A DNA stretch of 64,000 nucleotides from Nitratifractor salsuginis DSM 16511 (GCF_000186245.1 NC_014935.1:1426001-1490000), one strand, 5' to 3'. Positions 36,245 to 45,893 are shown, numbered from the stretch's first letter. The notes: generated from the letters alone by a model not told the origin. A program made the numbers and translations.

Positions 36245-36988
36245 CTATACAAGATTCTGCTCCTTGCCGCACTCTCTCTCAATCGTCTCGGCGACGAATT
36301 TTGCGTTGTCGGGTTTGAGGAAGAAGTAGTGGTCTCCTTCGAGAGGATAGAGCGTCGCCTGCGGGATCGATTCGGCGATCCGCTCACCGGTCCAGAGGGG
36401 GGTGGCGGTGTCCGCCCTGCCCCAAAAGAGCAGCGCTTTTGCGTGGACCTTGGCAAACTCCGCCTCGAAATCCTCGTTGACGGTGGCTTTGAAAGTTTCA
36501 TACATCCCCTCGTTCATCCCCTTGGCATCTTCGCTGACAAAAAGGGTGCGAAGTTTACTGAGCCCCAGAGGCTTGAGGAGCTTGAAGAGGGCGATCTTCA
36601 CCCGCACCGAGAGGGGCTTGGGGACTTGGATGCCGGCGGAGGAGAGAAGCACCAGGCACTCGGGATCCAGCAGTGTGGCGACCTTGCCGCCGAAGGAGTG
36701 GCCGGCGATGGCCCTCGGCTCGATGCCCAGCTCGTGAAGAAAGGTCCGTACGATGGCCGCATAGTCACTCGTGCGCAAAAAGCGGTCGTTGGGGCTTTGG
36801 CCGAAACCGGGAAGGTCCAGGTAGAGGTGCCGCCACCCTTGAAGATGCTTGCCGAAAGCCTGTTGCATCAGCTCCTTGTTGCTCCCCCAGCCGTGGAGGA
36901 AAAGGATCGTGGGCTCTGCGGAGGGATTTTGGAGCGTATAGGCGAGCTCGTAATTGTGGCCGCCGTAATGAATCTGTCGAAGCGCCAT
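36245..36988 (-). CDS. Alpha/beta hydrolase
   Basis: A 247-residue soluble hydrolase: FLHGWGSNKELM oxyanion block, nucleophile elbow AGHSFGGKVA, then LFWGRADTATPL (Asp) and EGDHYFF (His) completing the triad. Substrate is unknown. It lies 3 bp after the L,D-transpeptidase gene and upstream of murF on the same strand, a cell-wall context. Confidence 0.85.
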   Translation of the reverse strand: MALRQIHYGGHNYELAYTLQNPSAEPTILFLHGWGSNKELMQQAFGKHLQGWRHLYLDLPGFGQSPNDRFLRTSDYAAIVRTFLHELGIEPRAIAGHSFGGKVATLLDPECLVLLSSAGIQVPKPLSVRVKIALFKLLKPLGLSKLRTLFVSEDAKGMNEGMYETFKATVNEDFEAEFAKVHAKALLFWGRADTATPLWTGERIAESIPQATLYPLEGDHYFFLKPDNAKFVAETIERECGKEQNLV

Positions 36989-36991
36989 TGC

Positions 36992-38263
36992 TCATTGTGC
37001 CTTTTTGAGGTGCATGATCTGGTCGTAGCCGTAGATGTCGGGAAAGAATTGCACACCGCCCCCCTGGGAGACATAGGCGGTAAAGTAGCCCACGTGTACC
37101 GGGATCGGCTCTTTGAGGCTCACATTGTGGCGTTTCCAACTCTTGAGCTCCTCCTCGACCTGAGTCCAATCTTTGCTCAGATAGCCGTGCTGTGCCAGAT
37201 AACGCAGCATTTCGATGGGGCGGGCGAGACGGATGCAGCCGTGGCTGTAAGCGCGGATCTTGCGTTTGAAGAGGCTCTTGGCGGGCGTATCGTGCATATA
37301 GACCGAATTGCCGTTGGGGAAGAGGAACTTGACCCGCCCCAGGGCATTGCCTTTGGCCGGAAGCTGGATCAGTTTGTAGGGCAGATCCTTTTTCTTCCAC
37401 TCGGGGCGCAGGTATTTGCGCCAGGGGACACTGCGGGGGTTGACCGGCGTGGTGTCGAGATCGTAACTGCGCAGGACGATCATACGCTTGTGTTTGAAGT
37501 AGTTGGGGTCCCGAAGCAGATGGGGGATTTCTTCGGCCCGGGCGATGTTGTCGGGCACATTCCAGGTGGGGTTGAGGACCACATATTTCATCGCGGCGCT
37601 GAAGATCGGTGTCTGCCAACTCTTTTTGCCGACAACAACATCACTGACGAAGGCGAGCCGGCCGTTCTCGAAGAAACGGACCCGAAACTCCGGGATGTTG
37701 ACGAGGAAGTAGGTTTGCCAATGGGTAGGATCGGGGTCCATCAGTTTGGAGCGCTCCAGGCTCAAGCGGACTTTGCGGCGCTGCGCCTCACTCAGGCCGC
37801 CGCCGTGCCAAACCGAGAGGAGACGGTCGAACTGGGGCGTAGGCGGTATGTAGGGTTTGAGAATATCCTCGACGCGCCGCCCATCACGTAGCTGCGCCAT
37901 CAGCGACGAAGCGGAAACCGACTGGAGGTAGGGGGTGAACTTGGTGTGGATCTTGCGGGCTTCACGTTCCCGCTGCGCCGCTTCGAAACTGGGCAGATCG
38001 ATGCAGCTGTTGGCCAGGTTTTTGGTATAGCCGACCAGCAAGCGGGAGAGGAGACGGGAATCACGGGTCTGCAGATACTTTTGATAGATCGGTTCGAGTC
38101 CGCAGAGGGAGGCGTAGCGGTCCGTCCCTAGAATATGCAGAAATTCCCGTTTCTGATCGGAACTCCACCCCTGGGCATCCCCGAAATGCGGGCCGCCCGT
38201 ACAGCCTGCCAGCCACAGCAACATCCCACCGGCCAACAGGCCTCTGATCCATCTATAGTTCAT
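36992..38263 (-). CDS. Lipid-anchored L,D-transpeptidase (YcbB/LdtD-like)
   Basis: A 423-residue protein with lipobox LLWLAGC (Cys near residue 21), an alpha-helical N-terminal region and a C-terminal YkuD domain. The domain shows LNPTWNVPDNIA, YMHDTPAKSLF and the active site RAYSHGCIRLARP. The length and layout match YcbB-type enzymes that form 3-3 cross-links, but no clear peptidoglycan-binding repeat is visible. It precedes the hydrolase gene by 3 bp, probably in an operon with murF downstream. Confidence 0.9.
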   Translation of the reverse strand: MNYRWIRGLLAGGMLLWLAGCTGGPHFGDAQGWSSDQKREFLHILGTDRYASLCGLEPIYQKYLQTRDSRLLSRLLVGYTKNLANSCIDLPSFEAAQREREARKIHTKFTPYLQSVSASSLMAQLRDGRRVEDILKPYIPPTPQFDRLLSVWHGGGLSEAQRRKVRLSLERSKLMDPDPTHWQTYFLVNIPEFRVRFFENGRLAFVSDVVVGKKSWQTPIFSAAMKYVVLNPTWNVPDNIARAEEIPHLLRDPNYFKHKRMIVLRSYDLDTTPVNPRSVPWRKYLRPEWKKKDLPYKLIQLPAKGNALGRVKFLFPNGNSVYMHDTPAKSLFKRKIRAYSHGCIRLARPIEMLRYLAQHGYLSKDWTQVEEELKSWKRHNVSLKEPIPVHVGYFTAYVSQGGGVQFFPDIYGYDQIMHLKKAQ

Positions 38264-38335
38264 CGATTGTCCTGAGAATAAAAAATATTTGATTGGTTCC
38301 GGAGAAAAATCTGCTGTATTTTAACAGATTTAGCT

Positions 38336-39490
38336 TCATTCATTGAGCGCTTCGGCGCAGACAGCGGCAGAGCTGAAAGCCCACTGGAAGTTGTATCCTC
38401 CCAGCTCCCCGGTGACATCCAACACTTCACCCAGGAAGTAGAGCCCCGGAACCAGGCGACTCTCCATCGTCAGCGGATCGATCCGGGAAAGGCCCACCCC
38501 TCCCCGGGTCACCTCGGCCTTGGAGTAGCCGAAGGTCCCCGCCGGGGCAAAGCGATAATCGTGCAAACCCTCCAGGCGCTCCCATTCGGCTCGCCCGAGT
38601 TGACGGCAGGGCCGATCCCGGATCTGCAGGACTTTCAGAAAAGCCAGAGCCGCCCGTTTGGGCAGAGGCAGGAGTGTGGAGAGGTTCTTCCGCTCACTCC
38701 GGATCTCATTCAGATCGAAGCCCGGCAGGAAATCGATGGAGATCTCTCCCCGCTCCCACCAGAGCGAAGCGTTGAGCACCGCCGGGCCGCTGATCCCCCG
38801 GTGGGCGAAGAGGAGACGATCCCGCCAGCAGCGACGGGCGACCCGCACTTCCGCCTCCACGGCCACGCCGCTGAGCGATTTGAAAAAAGCCTGCGCCGGT
38901 TGCAGGGTAAATCCCACCAGCGCTGGAGCGGTAGGCTCGACAGGATGGCCCGACTCTTTGGCAAACTCCAGCCCGATCCCGCTGGCACCCAGTTTGGGGA
39001 AGCTGAGCCCCCCGCTGGCGATCACCAGGCGCCGGCAGCGCAGAGCCCTGCCCCGTTCGGGGATCAGGGAAAAACCCTCCGCTTCCTTCCGGATCTCTTT
39101 GACGCGGAAACCGTAGAGGGTCTCGACCCCCCGCGCCGCCCGCTGCAGAGCATCGAGCACCGCCCGGCTCCGCTCTTTGGCGAAATATTGCGACCCCTTC
39201 TCCAGACGGGTCTCGACCCCGCGCTCGTGAAACCAGCGCAGCAGCCAGTGCTGATCATAACGCCCAAAGACCGACCGGAGCACTTTGGCATCCCCCCGGT
39301 AATAACTCGGATCGAGATGGGCGTTGCAGAGGTTGCAGCGTCCCCCTCCGCTGACGGCGATCTTGGCACCGGGGGCGGGATTGCCGTCAATGAGACAGAC
39401 GTTTTTCCTGTTTTGGAGAAGGGAGGCCAGCATCAGCCCGGAGGCTCCCGCCCCCAGGATGGCCAGATCGACGGTTTTTGTACTTTTCAA
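38336..39490 (-). CDS. BaiN/HI0933-type FAD-dependent oxidoreductase
   Basis: A 384-residue flavoprotein: N-terminal FAD motif ILGAGASGLMLASLL, the family-specific KIAVSGGGRCNLCNAH, a middle substrate domain, and C-terminal GLYFLGEVLDVTGELGGYNFQWAFSSA. Members of this group are conserved but mostly uncharacterised oxidoreductases. It follows the coiled-coil membrane protein gene by 9 bp on the same strand. Confidence 0.9.
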   Translation of the reverse strand: MKSTKTVDLAILGAGASGLMLASLLQNRKNVCLIDGNPAPGAKIAVSGGGRCNLCNAHLDPSYYRGDAKVLRSVFGRYDQHWLLRWFHERGVETRLEKGSQYFAKERSRAVLDALQRAARGVETLYGFRVKEIRKEAEGFSLIPERGRALRCRRLVIASGGLSFPKLGASGIGLEFAKESGHPVEPTAPALVGFTLQPAQAFFKSLSGVAVEAEVRVARRCWRDRLLFAHRGISGPAVLNASLWWERGEISIDFLPGFDLNEIRSERKNLSTLLPLPKRAALAFLKVLQIRDRPCRQLGRAEWERLEGLHDYRFAPAGTFGYSKAEVTRGGVGLSRIDPLTMESRLVPGLYFLGEVLDVTGELGGYNFQWAFSSAAVCAEALNE

Positions 39491-39499
39491 AGGGGAAGA

Positions 39500-40663
39500 T
39501 CAGTTGTAAAGGTGGAGGATATGGTCGTTGACGACCCGTTTGGCCTGGCGCAGCGCTTCGACGCTCTCGGCGGTGAGCATCCCTTCTCTCGCCATCGGGG
39601 TTCCCAGAGTCCGCTCCAATTGCTGGAGCAGTTCCCGAATCTCTTCGACCGTTTGACGGCTCTTGGCGTGGAGCTTCTCCAGGGAATCGGCCTGCTCGAT
39701 GAAGATGGCCCGCCGCAACGCCGCATTCTTTTCATCCAGGAGCACCTGATACTTCTGGACCGTGCGTTTGAGCTCTTTCAAGTGTTCTCTCACCTGAGCC
39801 ATCTTCTCCTTGCACTCCTCTTTCTTGCGGCAGTAGAAGCCCGCCTCCTGGGCGATCTCCTGGGCGACTTTCTCATTCTTCACCGCCCGCATACTCAGCA
39901 GGATCCAATAGACAAGCCCTCCAAGCACCAGGGAAGAGACAATCGCAATCGCCGCGCCGACCGGCGCATTCTCCGCCGGTCCGAGCAGCAGGGAGATCGC
40001 TCCGGAGATCTTCTCCAGAATTTCCAGACCGGGGACCTTGGTGGGAAGGATCGGAAGCCCGGCTTTCTGTGCCCCGTAGACCCACCAGCCCGCCAGGGCC
40101 GCCAGCGTAACGACTAGCCCCCAGAAAAAGGCCATCCCTTTCCCCGATGAGAGGTCCCGGATCTCCAGCCGTTCCTTGTCGGGAGCCTCCAGGTCCACCG
40201 CAGTCGCCTCGGGCAGCGGCGGGAGCCCCTCCACTCCCACTTCCGCCAGGAGCCGACGGCTCTCATCCACGACCGGTTTGAGGGCCGTCTCCTCATACTG
40301 CTCGAACGCCTCCAGATCCCGGCGGATATTCTCCAGGCACGTTTCGATCTCCGAATCGGCATTCTCCACCAGGGAACGGGCAGCCTCCACCTGTTTCTGC
40401 GCCCGGGTGTGGCGATCCCCTTCTGCCGGCGGGATAATCACTTCACACCCGGCCGGTTCGAAGTTTTCGGACTCCACTGCCTTTTCCTCAGAGTCGGAAT
40501 TCGCTCCGCTTTGCTCTTCGGCTCCCGCTTCCACTTTTTCAGGGGCCGGCGTCTCCGCTTCTTTACTGACAGCTTCAGACGCCGCCTCTTCTGTACCTTT
40601 TTCCGGATTTTCCGTAGCTTCCGCGACCTCTTCTTCCTTTTTCCCGACTTCTTTTTCCATCAT
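39500..40663 (-). CDS. Acidic coiled-coil membrane protein, function unknown
   Basis: A 387-residue protein: residues 1-75 Glu/Ala-rich and probably disordered; 85-155 helical. Two membrane helices lie near 178-200 and 233-258, with a Pro/Gly-rich loop between. A long C-terminal coiled coil (260-385) contains FYCRKKEECKEKM cysteines. There is no signal peptide. Topology suggests a cytoplasmic N- and C-terminus. An AAAGGAG precedes the ATG at 40663. No family recognised. It diverges from rseP and sits upstream of the BaiN-like gene. Confidence 0.65.
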   Translation of the reverse strand: MMEKEVGKKEEEVAEATENPEKGTEEAASEAVSKEAETPAPEKVEAGAEEQSGANSDSEEKAVESENFEPAGCEVIIPPAEGDRHTRAQKQVEAARSLVENADSEIETCLENIRRDLEAFEQYEETALKPVVDESRRLLAEVGVEGLPPLPEATAVDLEAPDKERLEIRDLSSGKGMAFFWGLVVTLAALAGWWVYGAQKAGLPILPTKVPGLEILEKISGAISLLLGPAENAPVGAAIAIVSSLVLGGLVYWILLSMRAVKNEKVAQEIAQEAGFYCRKKEECKEKMAQVREHLKELKRTVQKYQVLLDEKNAALRRAIFIEQADSLEKLHAKSRQTVEEIRELLQQLERTLGTPMAREGMLTAESVEALRQAKRVVNDHILHLYN

Positions 40664-40731
40664 TTCTCTCCTTTGATGTCACTTCGATCAATTGTAACAA
40701 ATTATCCTAAAGTCCCTCGAGACGTTTTCGA

Positions 40732-40737
40732 TATAAT
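40732..40737 (+). promoter_or_regulatory. -10 element for rseP
   Basis: TATAAT in TCGATATAATTTC, 25 bp before the rseP ATG at 40762; divergent from the coiled-coil protein gene. Confidence 0.55.
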
Positions 40738-40761
40738 TTCTCAAAAAAATCTAGGAGCGTT

Positions 40762-41859
40762 ATGTCGCTTATTTTCTATCTATTCGTCGCTTTTTTCGCC
40801 CTATCGGTGCTGGTCTTTTTTCACGAATTGGGCCACTTCACCGTCGCCAGGTTGATGGGGGTCAAGATCGAGCGTTTCAGCATCGGTTTCGGCAAGATCC
40901 TCACCCGAAAGCGGTGCTGCGGGACCGAGTGGGCCTTCAGTGCCGTTCCCCTGGGCGGTTATGTCAAGATGAAGGGCCAGGATGACAGCGACCCCACCGT
41001 GCGCAGCAGCGACCCCGACAGTTACAATGCCAAAAAACCCTGGCAACGGATCCTCATCCTCCTGGCGGGACCCGGCGCCAACTTCGTGCTGGCCTTTTTC
41101 CTCTACCTCTTTATCGCCCTGCACGGCGCCCCCCTGATCGCCGCCCGGGATTACATCCCGCCGGTCGTGGGCCAGGTCGCCCCCGACACTCCCGCCGCAA
41201 AAGCCGGTCTGCAGCCCGGGGACAGGATCCTGGCGATCGACGGAACCCCCGTGCGCTACTGGTATCAGATCGGCGAAGCGATCCAGAAAGCCCCAGAGCC
41301 GATCCTCGTGACGATCCTGCGCCACGGCAAAGAGCTCACCCTCAAGCTCCACACCAAGATCGTCGAGGGGGAGAACGAGTTCAAAGAGAAAATCAAGCGC
41401 CGTATCATCGGCATCTCTCCCAAAGTCAGCAAGGATACGATCATCCGCTTCGCCCCCTCCGAAGCCCTCTTCTACGCCTGGAACGAGACCAAAAAGGCCA
41501 CACTCCTCATTGCCACCGGCGTCAAAAAGATGAGCACCGGGGAAGTGGGCACGGAGAATGTGGGAGGACCCATCACCATCTTCGACATTATGATGAAATT
41601 CGCCCAGGCGGGCTTCGTCTATCTACTCTTCATCATGGCCCTCATCTCCGTGAACCTCGGCGTCCTCAATCTCCTGCCGATCCCGGCTCTGGACGGCGGG
41701 CATATTATGTTCAACCTCTATGAGATGATCACCCGGCACGAACCCAGCGAAGTGGCTTACTACCGTTTGACGGTCCTGGGCTGGGTGCTCCTGGGCGGGA
41801 TTATGTTCCTGGGGCTTTTCAACGATTTTCAACGACTAATGGGAGGCACACATGGCTGA
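40762..41859 (+). CDS. rseP: Site-2 intramembrane metalloprotease RseP
   Basis: A 365-residue RIP protease in the inner membrane. The HELGHF zinc motif is in TM1 (residues 21-26), PLGGYVKM follows, a PDZ domain lies around 120-190 (GLQPGDRILAIDG), and the LDGGH third-ligand motif is in the last membrane region. Family members cut anti-sigma factors and signal-peptide remnants. A TATAAT at 40732 gives a short leader. It overlaps the PLP protein gene by 8 bp. Confidence 0.95.
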   Translation: MSLIFYLFVAFFALSVLVFFHELGHFTVARLMGVKIERFSIGFGKILTRKRCCGTEWAFSAVPLGGYVKMKGQDDSDPTVRSSDPDSYNAKKPWQRILILLAGPGANFVLAFFLYLFIALHGAPLIAARDYIPPVVGQVAPDTPAAKAGLQPGDRILAIDGTPVRYWYQIGEAIQKAPEPILVTILRHGKELTLKLHTKIVEGENEFKEKIKRRIIGISPKVSKDTIIRFAPSEALFYAWNETKKATLLIATGVKKMSTGEVGTENVGGPITIFDIMMKFAQAGFVYLLFIMALISVNLGVLNLLPIPALDGGHIMFNLYEMITRHEPSEVAYYRLTVLGWVLLGGIMFLGLFNDFQRLMGGTHG

Positions 41860-42550
41860 TTATAAAATCCTGAGCCGGGAAACCCTGGCCCGAAATCTCG
41901 AGGCGGTGATCCAGCGGATCGAAGCGGCCCGCATCAAAGTGGATGAGCACCACATCGTCAAAATGGTGGTCGTAAGCAAATACACGGCGATCGAAAACAT
42001 CGCCACCCTCTACGACCTGGGCCAGCGGGCCTTTGGAGAGAATCAGGTCCAGCAGCTCGAAGAGCGCGTCCACGCCCTGGAGGATCTGCCCCTGGAGTGG
42101 CATATGATCGGGCGCCTGCAGAAGAACAAGATCAACAAGCTCATCGATCTGGACCCCTTTCTGCTCCAATCCCTCGATTCCCTGGATCTGGCGGAGGCTC
42201 TAGACAAGCGGCTGGAAGCCAAGGAAAAGCGTATGGAGTGCCTCCTGCAGATCAACAGCGCCCGCGAAGAGAGCAAGGCCGGCGTCGCCCCGGAAGCGGC
42301 GGTGGACGTCTACCGTGAGATCAAAGAGCGCTTCTCCCGCATCGACCTGCGCGGCGTCATGACCATCGGAGCCCATACCGACGACAAGGCGACGGTGCGC
42401 AAGAGTTTCGAAACCACCCGAAGGATCTTCGACGAGCTTCAAAGCGAAGGCGCCGAGATCTGCTCGATGGGTATGAGCGGCGATTTCGAGCTGGCCATCG
42501 AGTGCGGCTCCAATATGGTCCGCATCGGTTCCGCCCTCTTTGCGGAGTGA
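41852..42550 (+). CDS. YggS-type PLP-binding homeostasis protein
   Basis: A 232-residue cytosolic alanine-racemase-like barrel. The PLP lysine is in MVVVSKYT near residue 37. Family marks FGENQVQQLEE, WHMIGRLQKNK and the C-terminal SMGMSGDFELAIECGSNMVRIGSALF are clear. These proteins control free PLP and have no known catalytic reaction. It starts 8 bp inside rseP. Confidence 0.94.
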   Translation: MADYKILSRETLARNLEAVIQRIEAARIKVDEHHIVKMVVVSKYTAIENIATLYDLGQRAFGENQVQQLEERVHALEDLPLEWHMIGRLQKNKINKLIDLDPFLLQSLDSLDLAEALDKRLEAKEKRMECLLQINSAREESKAGVAPEAAVDVYREIKERFSRIDLRGVMTIGAHTDDKATVRKSFETTRRIFDELQSEGAEICSMGMSGDFELAIECGSNMVRIGSALFAE

Positions 42551-42562
42551 TCCCTCCCCTCG

Positions 42563-43102
42563 ATGATCCGGAGACTCTTCAAAAGAAAAAGCCACGACCC
42601 CGACAGTAAGCTCGGCAAAGTCCTCGAGAAGTATCACATCCCCAAAGAGTATTTCGCCATCAACCGCCGGATGGTCTCCCGCGGTGTCCTGGTGGGACTC
42701 TTCTGGGGCTTTATCCCCATGCCCTTTCAAATGCTGGCGGTGATCTTTACCACCCCCCTCCTGCGCTTCAATGTCCCCATCGCCATCAGTATGGTCTGGC
42801 TCTCCAACCCCCTGACCATGCCGGCGATGTACTATATGGAGTACAAAACGGGCAATCTGTTCCTGGGGCTTCCCGGATTGGAGAACGTGGAGCTGAGCAT
42901 CGAATGGTTCAAACACCATCTGGAGGATATCTTCCTGCCCCTCTATGTGGGCACTGCCTTCTACTCCATCATCATCAGCTACCTGGTCTATCTGCTCATC
43001 AACCGTCTCTGGGTCCTCTCGGTCCATCGAGAGAAGCACCGCAAAGAGCAAGAGCGGCGACAACGAAAAGAGATGATCATATCCCCGAAGGAGACTCTGT
43101 GA
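42563..43102 (+). CDS. DUF2062 membrane protein
   Basis: A 179-residue protein with the DUF2062 pattern: an N-terminal basic segment, VLVGLFWGFIPMPFQMLAVIF, then WLSNPLTMPAMYYMEYKTGNLFLG. The last membrane helix is near 145-165 and the C-terminus is very basic. Function unknown. Its TGA overlaps the next gene's GTG (GTGA at 43099). Confidence 0.88.
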   Translation: MIRRLFKRKSHDPDSKLGKVLEKYHIPKEYFAINRRMVSRGVLVGLFWGFIPMPFQMLAVIFTTPLLRFNVPIAISMVWLSNPLTMPAMYYMEYKTGNLFLGLPGLENVELSIEWFKHHLEDIFLPLYVGTAFYSIIISYLVYLLINRLWVLSVHREKHRKEQERRQRKEMIISPKETL

Positions 43103-44058
43103 ACCCGTCCCGAGACCCGGCTACTCTTCCGCCTGAATTTACCCAACGCCTCGAGCGGCTCTTTCCTCCCCATATCTACGAAAGGGTCCTGCAAAGCTTC
43201 TCTTCTCCCAAAACCACCACCTTCCGGGTCAATCCCCTCAAAACCGATGCTTCGAGCCTGCAAAAGGAGTTGGAGTCCCTGGGTTTCGAGATTGAAGCGG
43301 TCGACTGGCTCCCCGGAGCTTTCCGCCTGCTCGATCCCGATCAGCGCCGGGCCCTGACCGAGAGCGGAGCCTTCTATGAAGGCCGGCTCTACATCCAGAA
43401 CCTCTCGTCCATGCTGGCGCCTCTGATCCTGGCCCCGCGACCCGAGGAGCAGGTCCTCGACCTGGCCGCCGCCCCGGGGGGCAAGACCCTGATGATGGCG
43501 GGAATGATGGAAAACCGGGGGTGGATCAGCGCCGTCGAGCCGGTCAAGGAGCGTTTCCATCGGCTCAAACGCAATATCGAGAACGCCGGCGCCGAAATCG
43601 TCCACACCTATATGAAAGACGGCCGGAGCGTAGGACGCGCCTGTCCGGCGATGTTCGACCGGGTTTTGCTGGATGCCCCCTGCTCCTCGGAGGCCAAATT
43701 CTCCACCCTCAACCCCAAAAGCTACGCCTACTGGAGCCCCCGAAAAGTCAAGGAGAGCCAGCGCCTCCAGAAGCGCCTCATCCTCTCGGCGTGGCAGAGC
43801 TTGCGCCCCGGAGGACGGCTGCTCTACTCCACCTGCTCCTTCGCCCCCGAGGAGAACGAAGCGGTCGTCGATCATCTCCTGGGCAAAGCCCCCGACGCGA
43901 AGCTTCTGCCGATCGAGCTCCCCATTGACAATCAGATGGAGGGGCTCGTCGGCTGGGAGAAAAAGCGCTTCGCCCCGGAACTCGAACGGGCCCGGCGTGT
44001 CCTCCCCACCGAGGAGATGGACGGCTTTTTCCTCGCCCTGATCGAAAAGAGTCTATGA
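43099..44058 (+). CDS. RsmB/NOP2-family RNA m5C methyltransferase
   Basis: A 319-residue SAM-dependent methyltransferase. The substrate-binding start is TTFRVNPLKT; SAM motif I is LDLAAAPGGKTLMMAG. Motif IV DAPCSSEAKF and motif VI STCSFAPEENE carry the two cysteines used for cytosine C5 methylation. The length suits a core enzyme without extra PUA or NusB domains; the rRNA or tRNA target cannot be assigned. The GTG at 43099, preceded by GAAGGAG, is preferred over earlier codons inside DUF2062. Confidence 0.9.
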   Translation: MNPSRDPATLPPEFTQRLERLFPPHIYERVLQSFSSPKTTTFRVNPLKTDASSLQKELESLGFEIEAVDWLPGAFRLLDPDQRRALTESGAFYEGRLYIQNLSSMLAPLILAPRPEEQVLDLAAAPGGKTLMMAGMMENRGWISAVEPVKERFHRLKRNIENAGAEIVHTYMKDGRSVGRACPAMFDRVLLDAPCSSEAKFSTLNPKSYAYWSPRKVKESQRLQKRLILSAWQSLRPGGRLLYSTCSFAPEENEAVVDHLLGKAPDAKLLPIELPIDNQMEGLVGWEKKRFAPELERARRVLPTEEMDGFFLALIEKSL

Positions 44059-44100
44059 TAAGATACTTCCAAAGACTCAAAAATTCGAAAGGATAGACCG

Positions 44101-45294
44101 ATGTTCCTTAGACTCCTTCTCCCCTTCCTGCTCACGCTGGGCTTCCTTGCTCCCCTCAGCGCCCTCGATTGCGGCCGGGGCAAACCTTTCCCCCAATGGC
44201 TCAAAGCCTTCGAGCGCTACGCGGTCTCCCAGGGGATCAGCCCCGATACCGTCCATAGGGCTCTCGACGGTATCACTTACGACCCTTCCGTCATCCGCCG
44301 GGACCGCAGGCAGCATCAGTTCTCCTACGATTTCCGCACCTTCGCCAAGCGGATCATCTCCCCCTACCGCCTGCGCAAAGGCAAGCAGCTGATCCACAAA
44401 AAGGCCCGACTCTTCAAAGCTATCGAAAAACGATACGGGGTTCCCGCCCCCGTGATCGTGGCCTTTTGGGGGTTGGAGAGTGATTTCGGCGCCTATATGG
44501 GCAAGGACAATACCCTGCGCTCCCTGGCGACCCTCGCCTACGACTGCCGCCGCAGCGATGAATTCCAAAAAGAGCTCCTCGCTGCACTTAAAATCATTGA
44601 TGAAGGGGATTTGACACCCCGGCAGATGCGGGGTTCCTGGGCCGGTGAACTGGGACAGACCCAGTTTCTGCCCAGCTACTATCTCAAATACGGGGTCGAT
44701 TTCGACGGGGACGGACGCCGGGACCTCATCCACAGCAGCGCCGACGCCTTGGCTTCGACCGCCAACTATCTGCGCCATCTGGGCTGGAAGCCCGGAGAGC
44801 CCTGGATCCGAGAAGTCATCGTCCCCCGTCAAATGCCCTGGGATGAAAGCGGCCTGGAGCATAGCCACTCCCTCTCCTACTGGGGAAAACTGGGCGTCAC
44901 CGACCGCAACGGACGCCCCCTGCACGGCAGCTTCAACGCTTCACTCCTCCTGCCGATGGGCAAGGACGGCCCCGCCTTCCTCGCCTTCGACAATTTCAAA
45001 GACACTTACCTGACCTGGAACAATTCCCTGCTCTACTCCCTAACGGCGGCCTACTTCGCCACCCGCTTAGATGGAGCCCCCGCTATGCGCCCCGACCGGG
45101 CCAAAATCGCCTCCCTCTCCGGACGCCAGATCCAGACCCTCCAACGCCTCCTGGCCAAACGGGGCTACGATGTAGGCAAGATCGACGGCATCATCGGCGA
45201 AAAGACCCGCCTGGCGGTCAAGGATCTCCAGAAGAAGCTGGGTCTTCCCGCCGACGGCTATCCGACACAGGAGTTGCTGCGGCGCCTGCGCTAG
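44101..45294 (+). CDS. MltB-type lytic murein transglycosylase with peptidoglycan-binding domain
   Basis: A 397-residue secreted enzyme with signal peptide (ends LAPLSA, about residue 18). An SLT_2 domain carries the catalytic Glu in FWGLESDFGAYMG, followed by GSWAGELGQTQFLPSYYLKYGVDFDGDGRRD. The C-terminal PG_binding_1 module (about 340-397) shows LQRLLAKRGYDVGKIDGIIG. It cleaves glycan strands forming 1,6-anhydroMurNAc ends. It is last in the rseP-led run, before REP sequences. Confidence 0.93.
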   Translation: MFLRLLLPFLLTLGFLAPLSALDCGRGKPFPQWLKAFERYAVSQGISPDTVHRALDGITYDPSVIRRDRRQHQFSYDFRTFAKRIISPYRLRKGKQLIHKKARLFKAIEKRYGVPAPVIVAFWGLESDFGAYMGKDNTLRSLATLAYDCRRSDEFQKELLAALKIIDEGDLTPRQMRGSWAGELGQTQFLPSYYLKYGVDFDGDGRRDLIHSSADALASTANYLRHLGWKPGEPWIREVIVPRQMPWDESGLEHSHSLSYWGKLGVTDRNGRPLHGSFNASLLLPMGKDGPAFLAFDNFKDTYLTWNNSLLYSLTAAYFATRLDGAPAMRPDRAKIASLSGRQIQTLQRLLAKRGYDVGKIDGIIGEKTRLAVKDLQKKLGLPADGYPTQELLRRLR

Positions 45295-45318
45295 TAGCTC
45301 TGCCTTCTACTCCCCCTC

Positions 45319-45345
45319 GTTCCCACGCTTGGCGTGGGAATGCAT
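45319..45345 (+). repeat. REP hairpin, left copy
   Basis: GTTCCCACGC-TT-GGCGTGGGAA with ATGCAT end, 27 nt. It is the exact reverse complement of the copy at 45928-45954. GTTCCCACGC-type sequences are widespread REP elements in proteobacteria. Confidence 0.85.
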
Positions 45346-45349
45346 ACCT

Positions 45350-45893
45350 CAGCCCGACTTGCCCAAAACGCTCAATCTCCAAAAGCCCTCTTTGCCCTTC
45401 ATAATCCCTGGCACTCGAATAGCGCCAATGGGAAGCCTTATCGACATACCCCCCGTTTTACAGGGTTTTGGTGAATGTAGTCAATCTTGGCTCTCATCAT
45501 CTCATCTGAATGGATCAATTTCGGCTGTAATCCCTCCTGCCATACTTGATATTCTCTATCGGACTTATGTACCTTTTTATAGAAGGCCAGCTGATCCAGA
45601 ATCGTCTTTATACCGTTTGCTTGAAGCAGTTTGAGTAATTCTCTTGCCATATGTCGTTTGAATTTCGCCATACTTTGAGCGATATCATCACTTTGCGCTA
45701 TGAGATGAAGGTGATTTTCCAATATCACATAAGCATAGATTTTGAATTGATCGTGCTTCTACAGGTAACGGGAGCTCTCCAGTAAAATTTCGACACTCTC
45801 CTTGCGGGTAAAAAGAGGAATCCAGTGCAAGACTGTACACGTCATAAAATAAGGATATGTCGGTTCCTGGATTTTATAGCGGCTTCTTCCCAT
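45350..45893 (-). pseudogene. REP-associated tyrosine transposase (RAYT), inactivated
   Basis: Starting at the ATG at 45893 the frame reads MGRSRYKIQEPTYPYFMTCTV, the typical Y1/RAYT start, to SSRYL. An in-frame TAG then follows and the same frame continues KHDQFKIYAYVILENHLHLIAQS with the HUH-type HLHLI motif. Near the C-terminus YIHQNPVKRG is followed by a run of six G; reading one base fewer restores YVDKASHWRYSSARDYEGQ, the normal ending. So one nonsense change and one frameshift inactivate it. It is bracketed by inverted REP hairpins. Confidence 0.85.

Noticed and set aside
38085-38110. tRNA T-arm-like GGTTCGAGTCC
   Set aside because: It lies inside the L,D-transpeptidase coding sequence and no cloverleaf can be formed around it.
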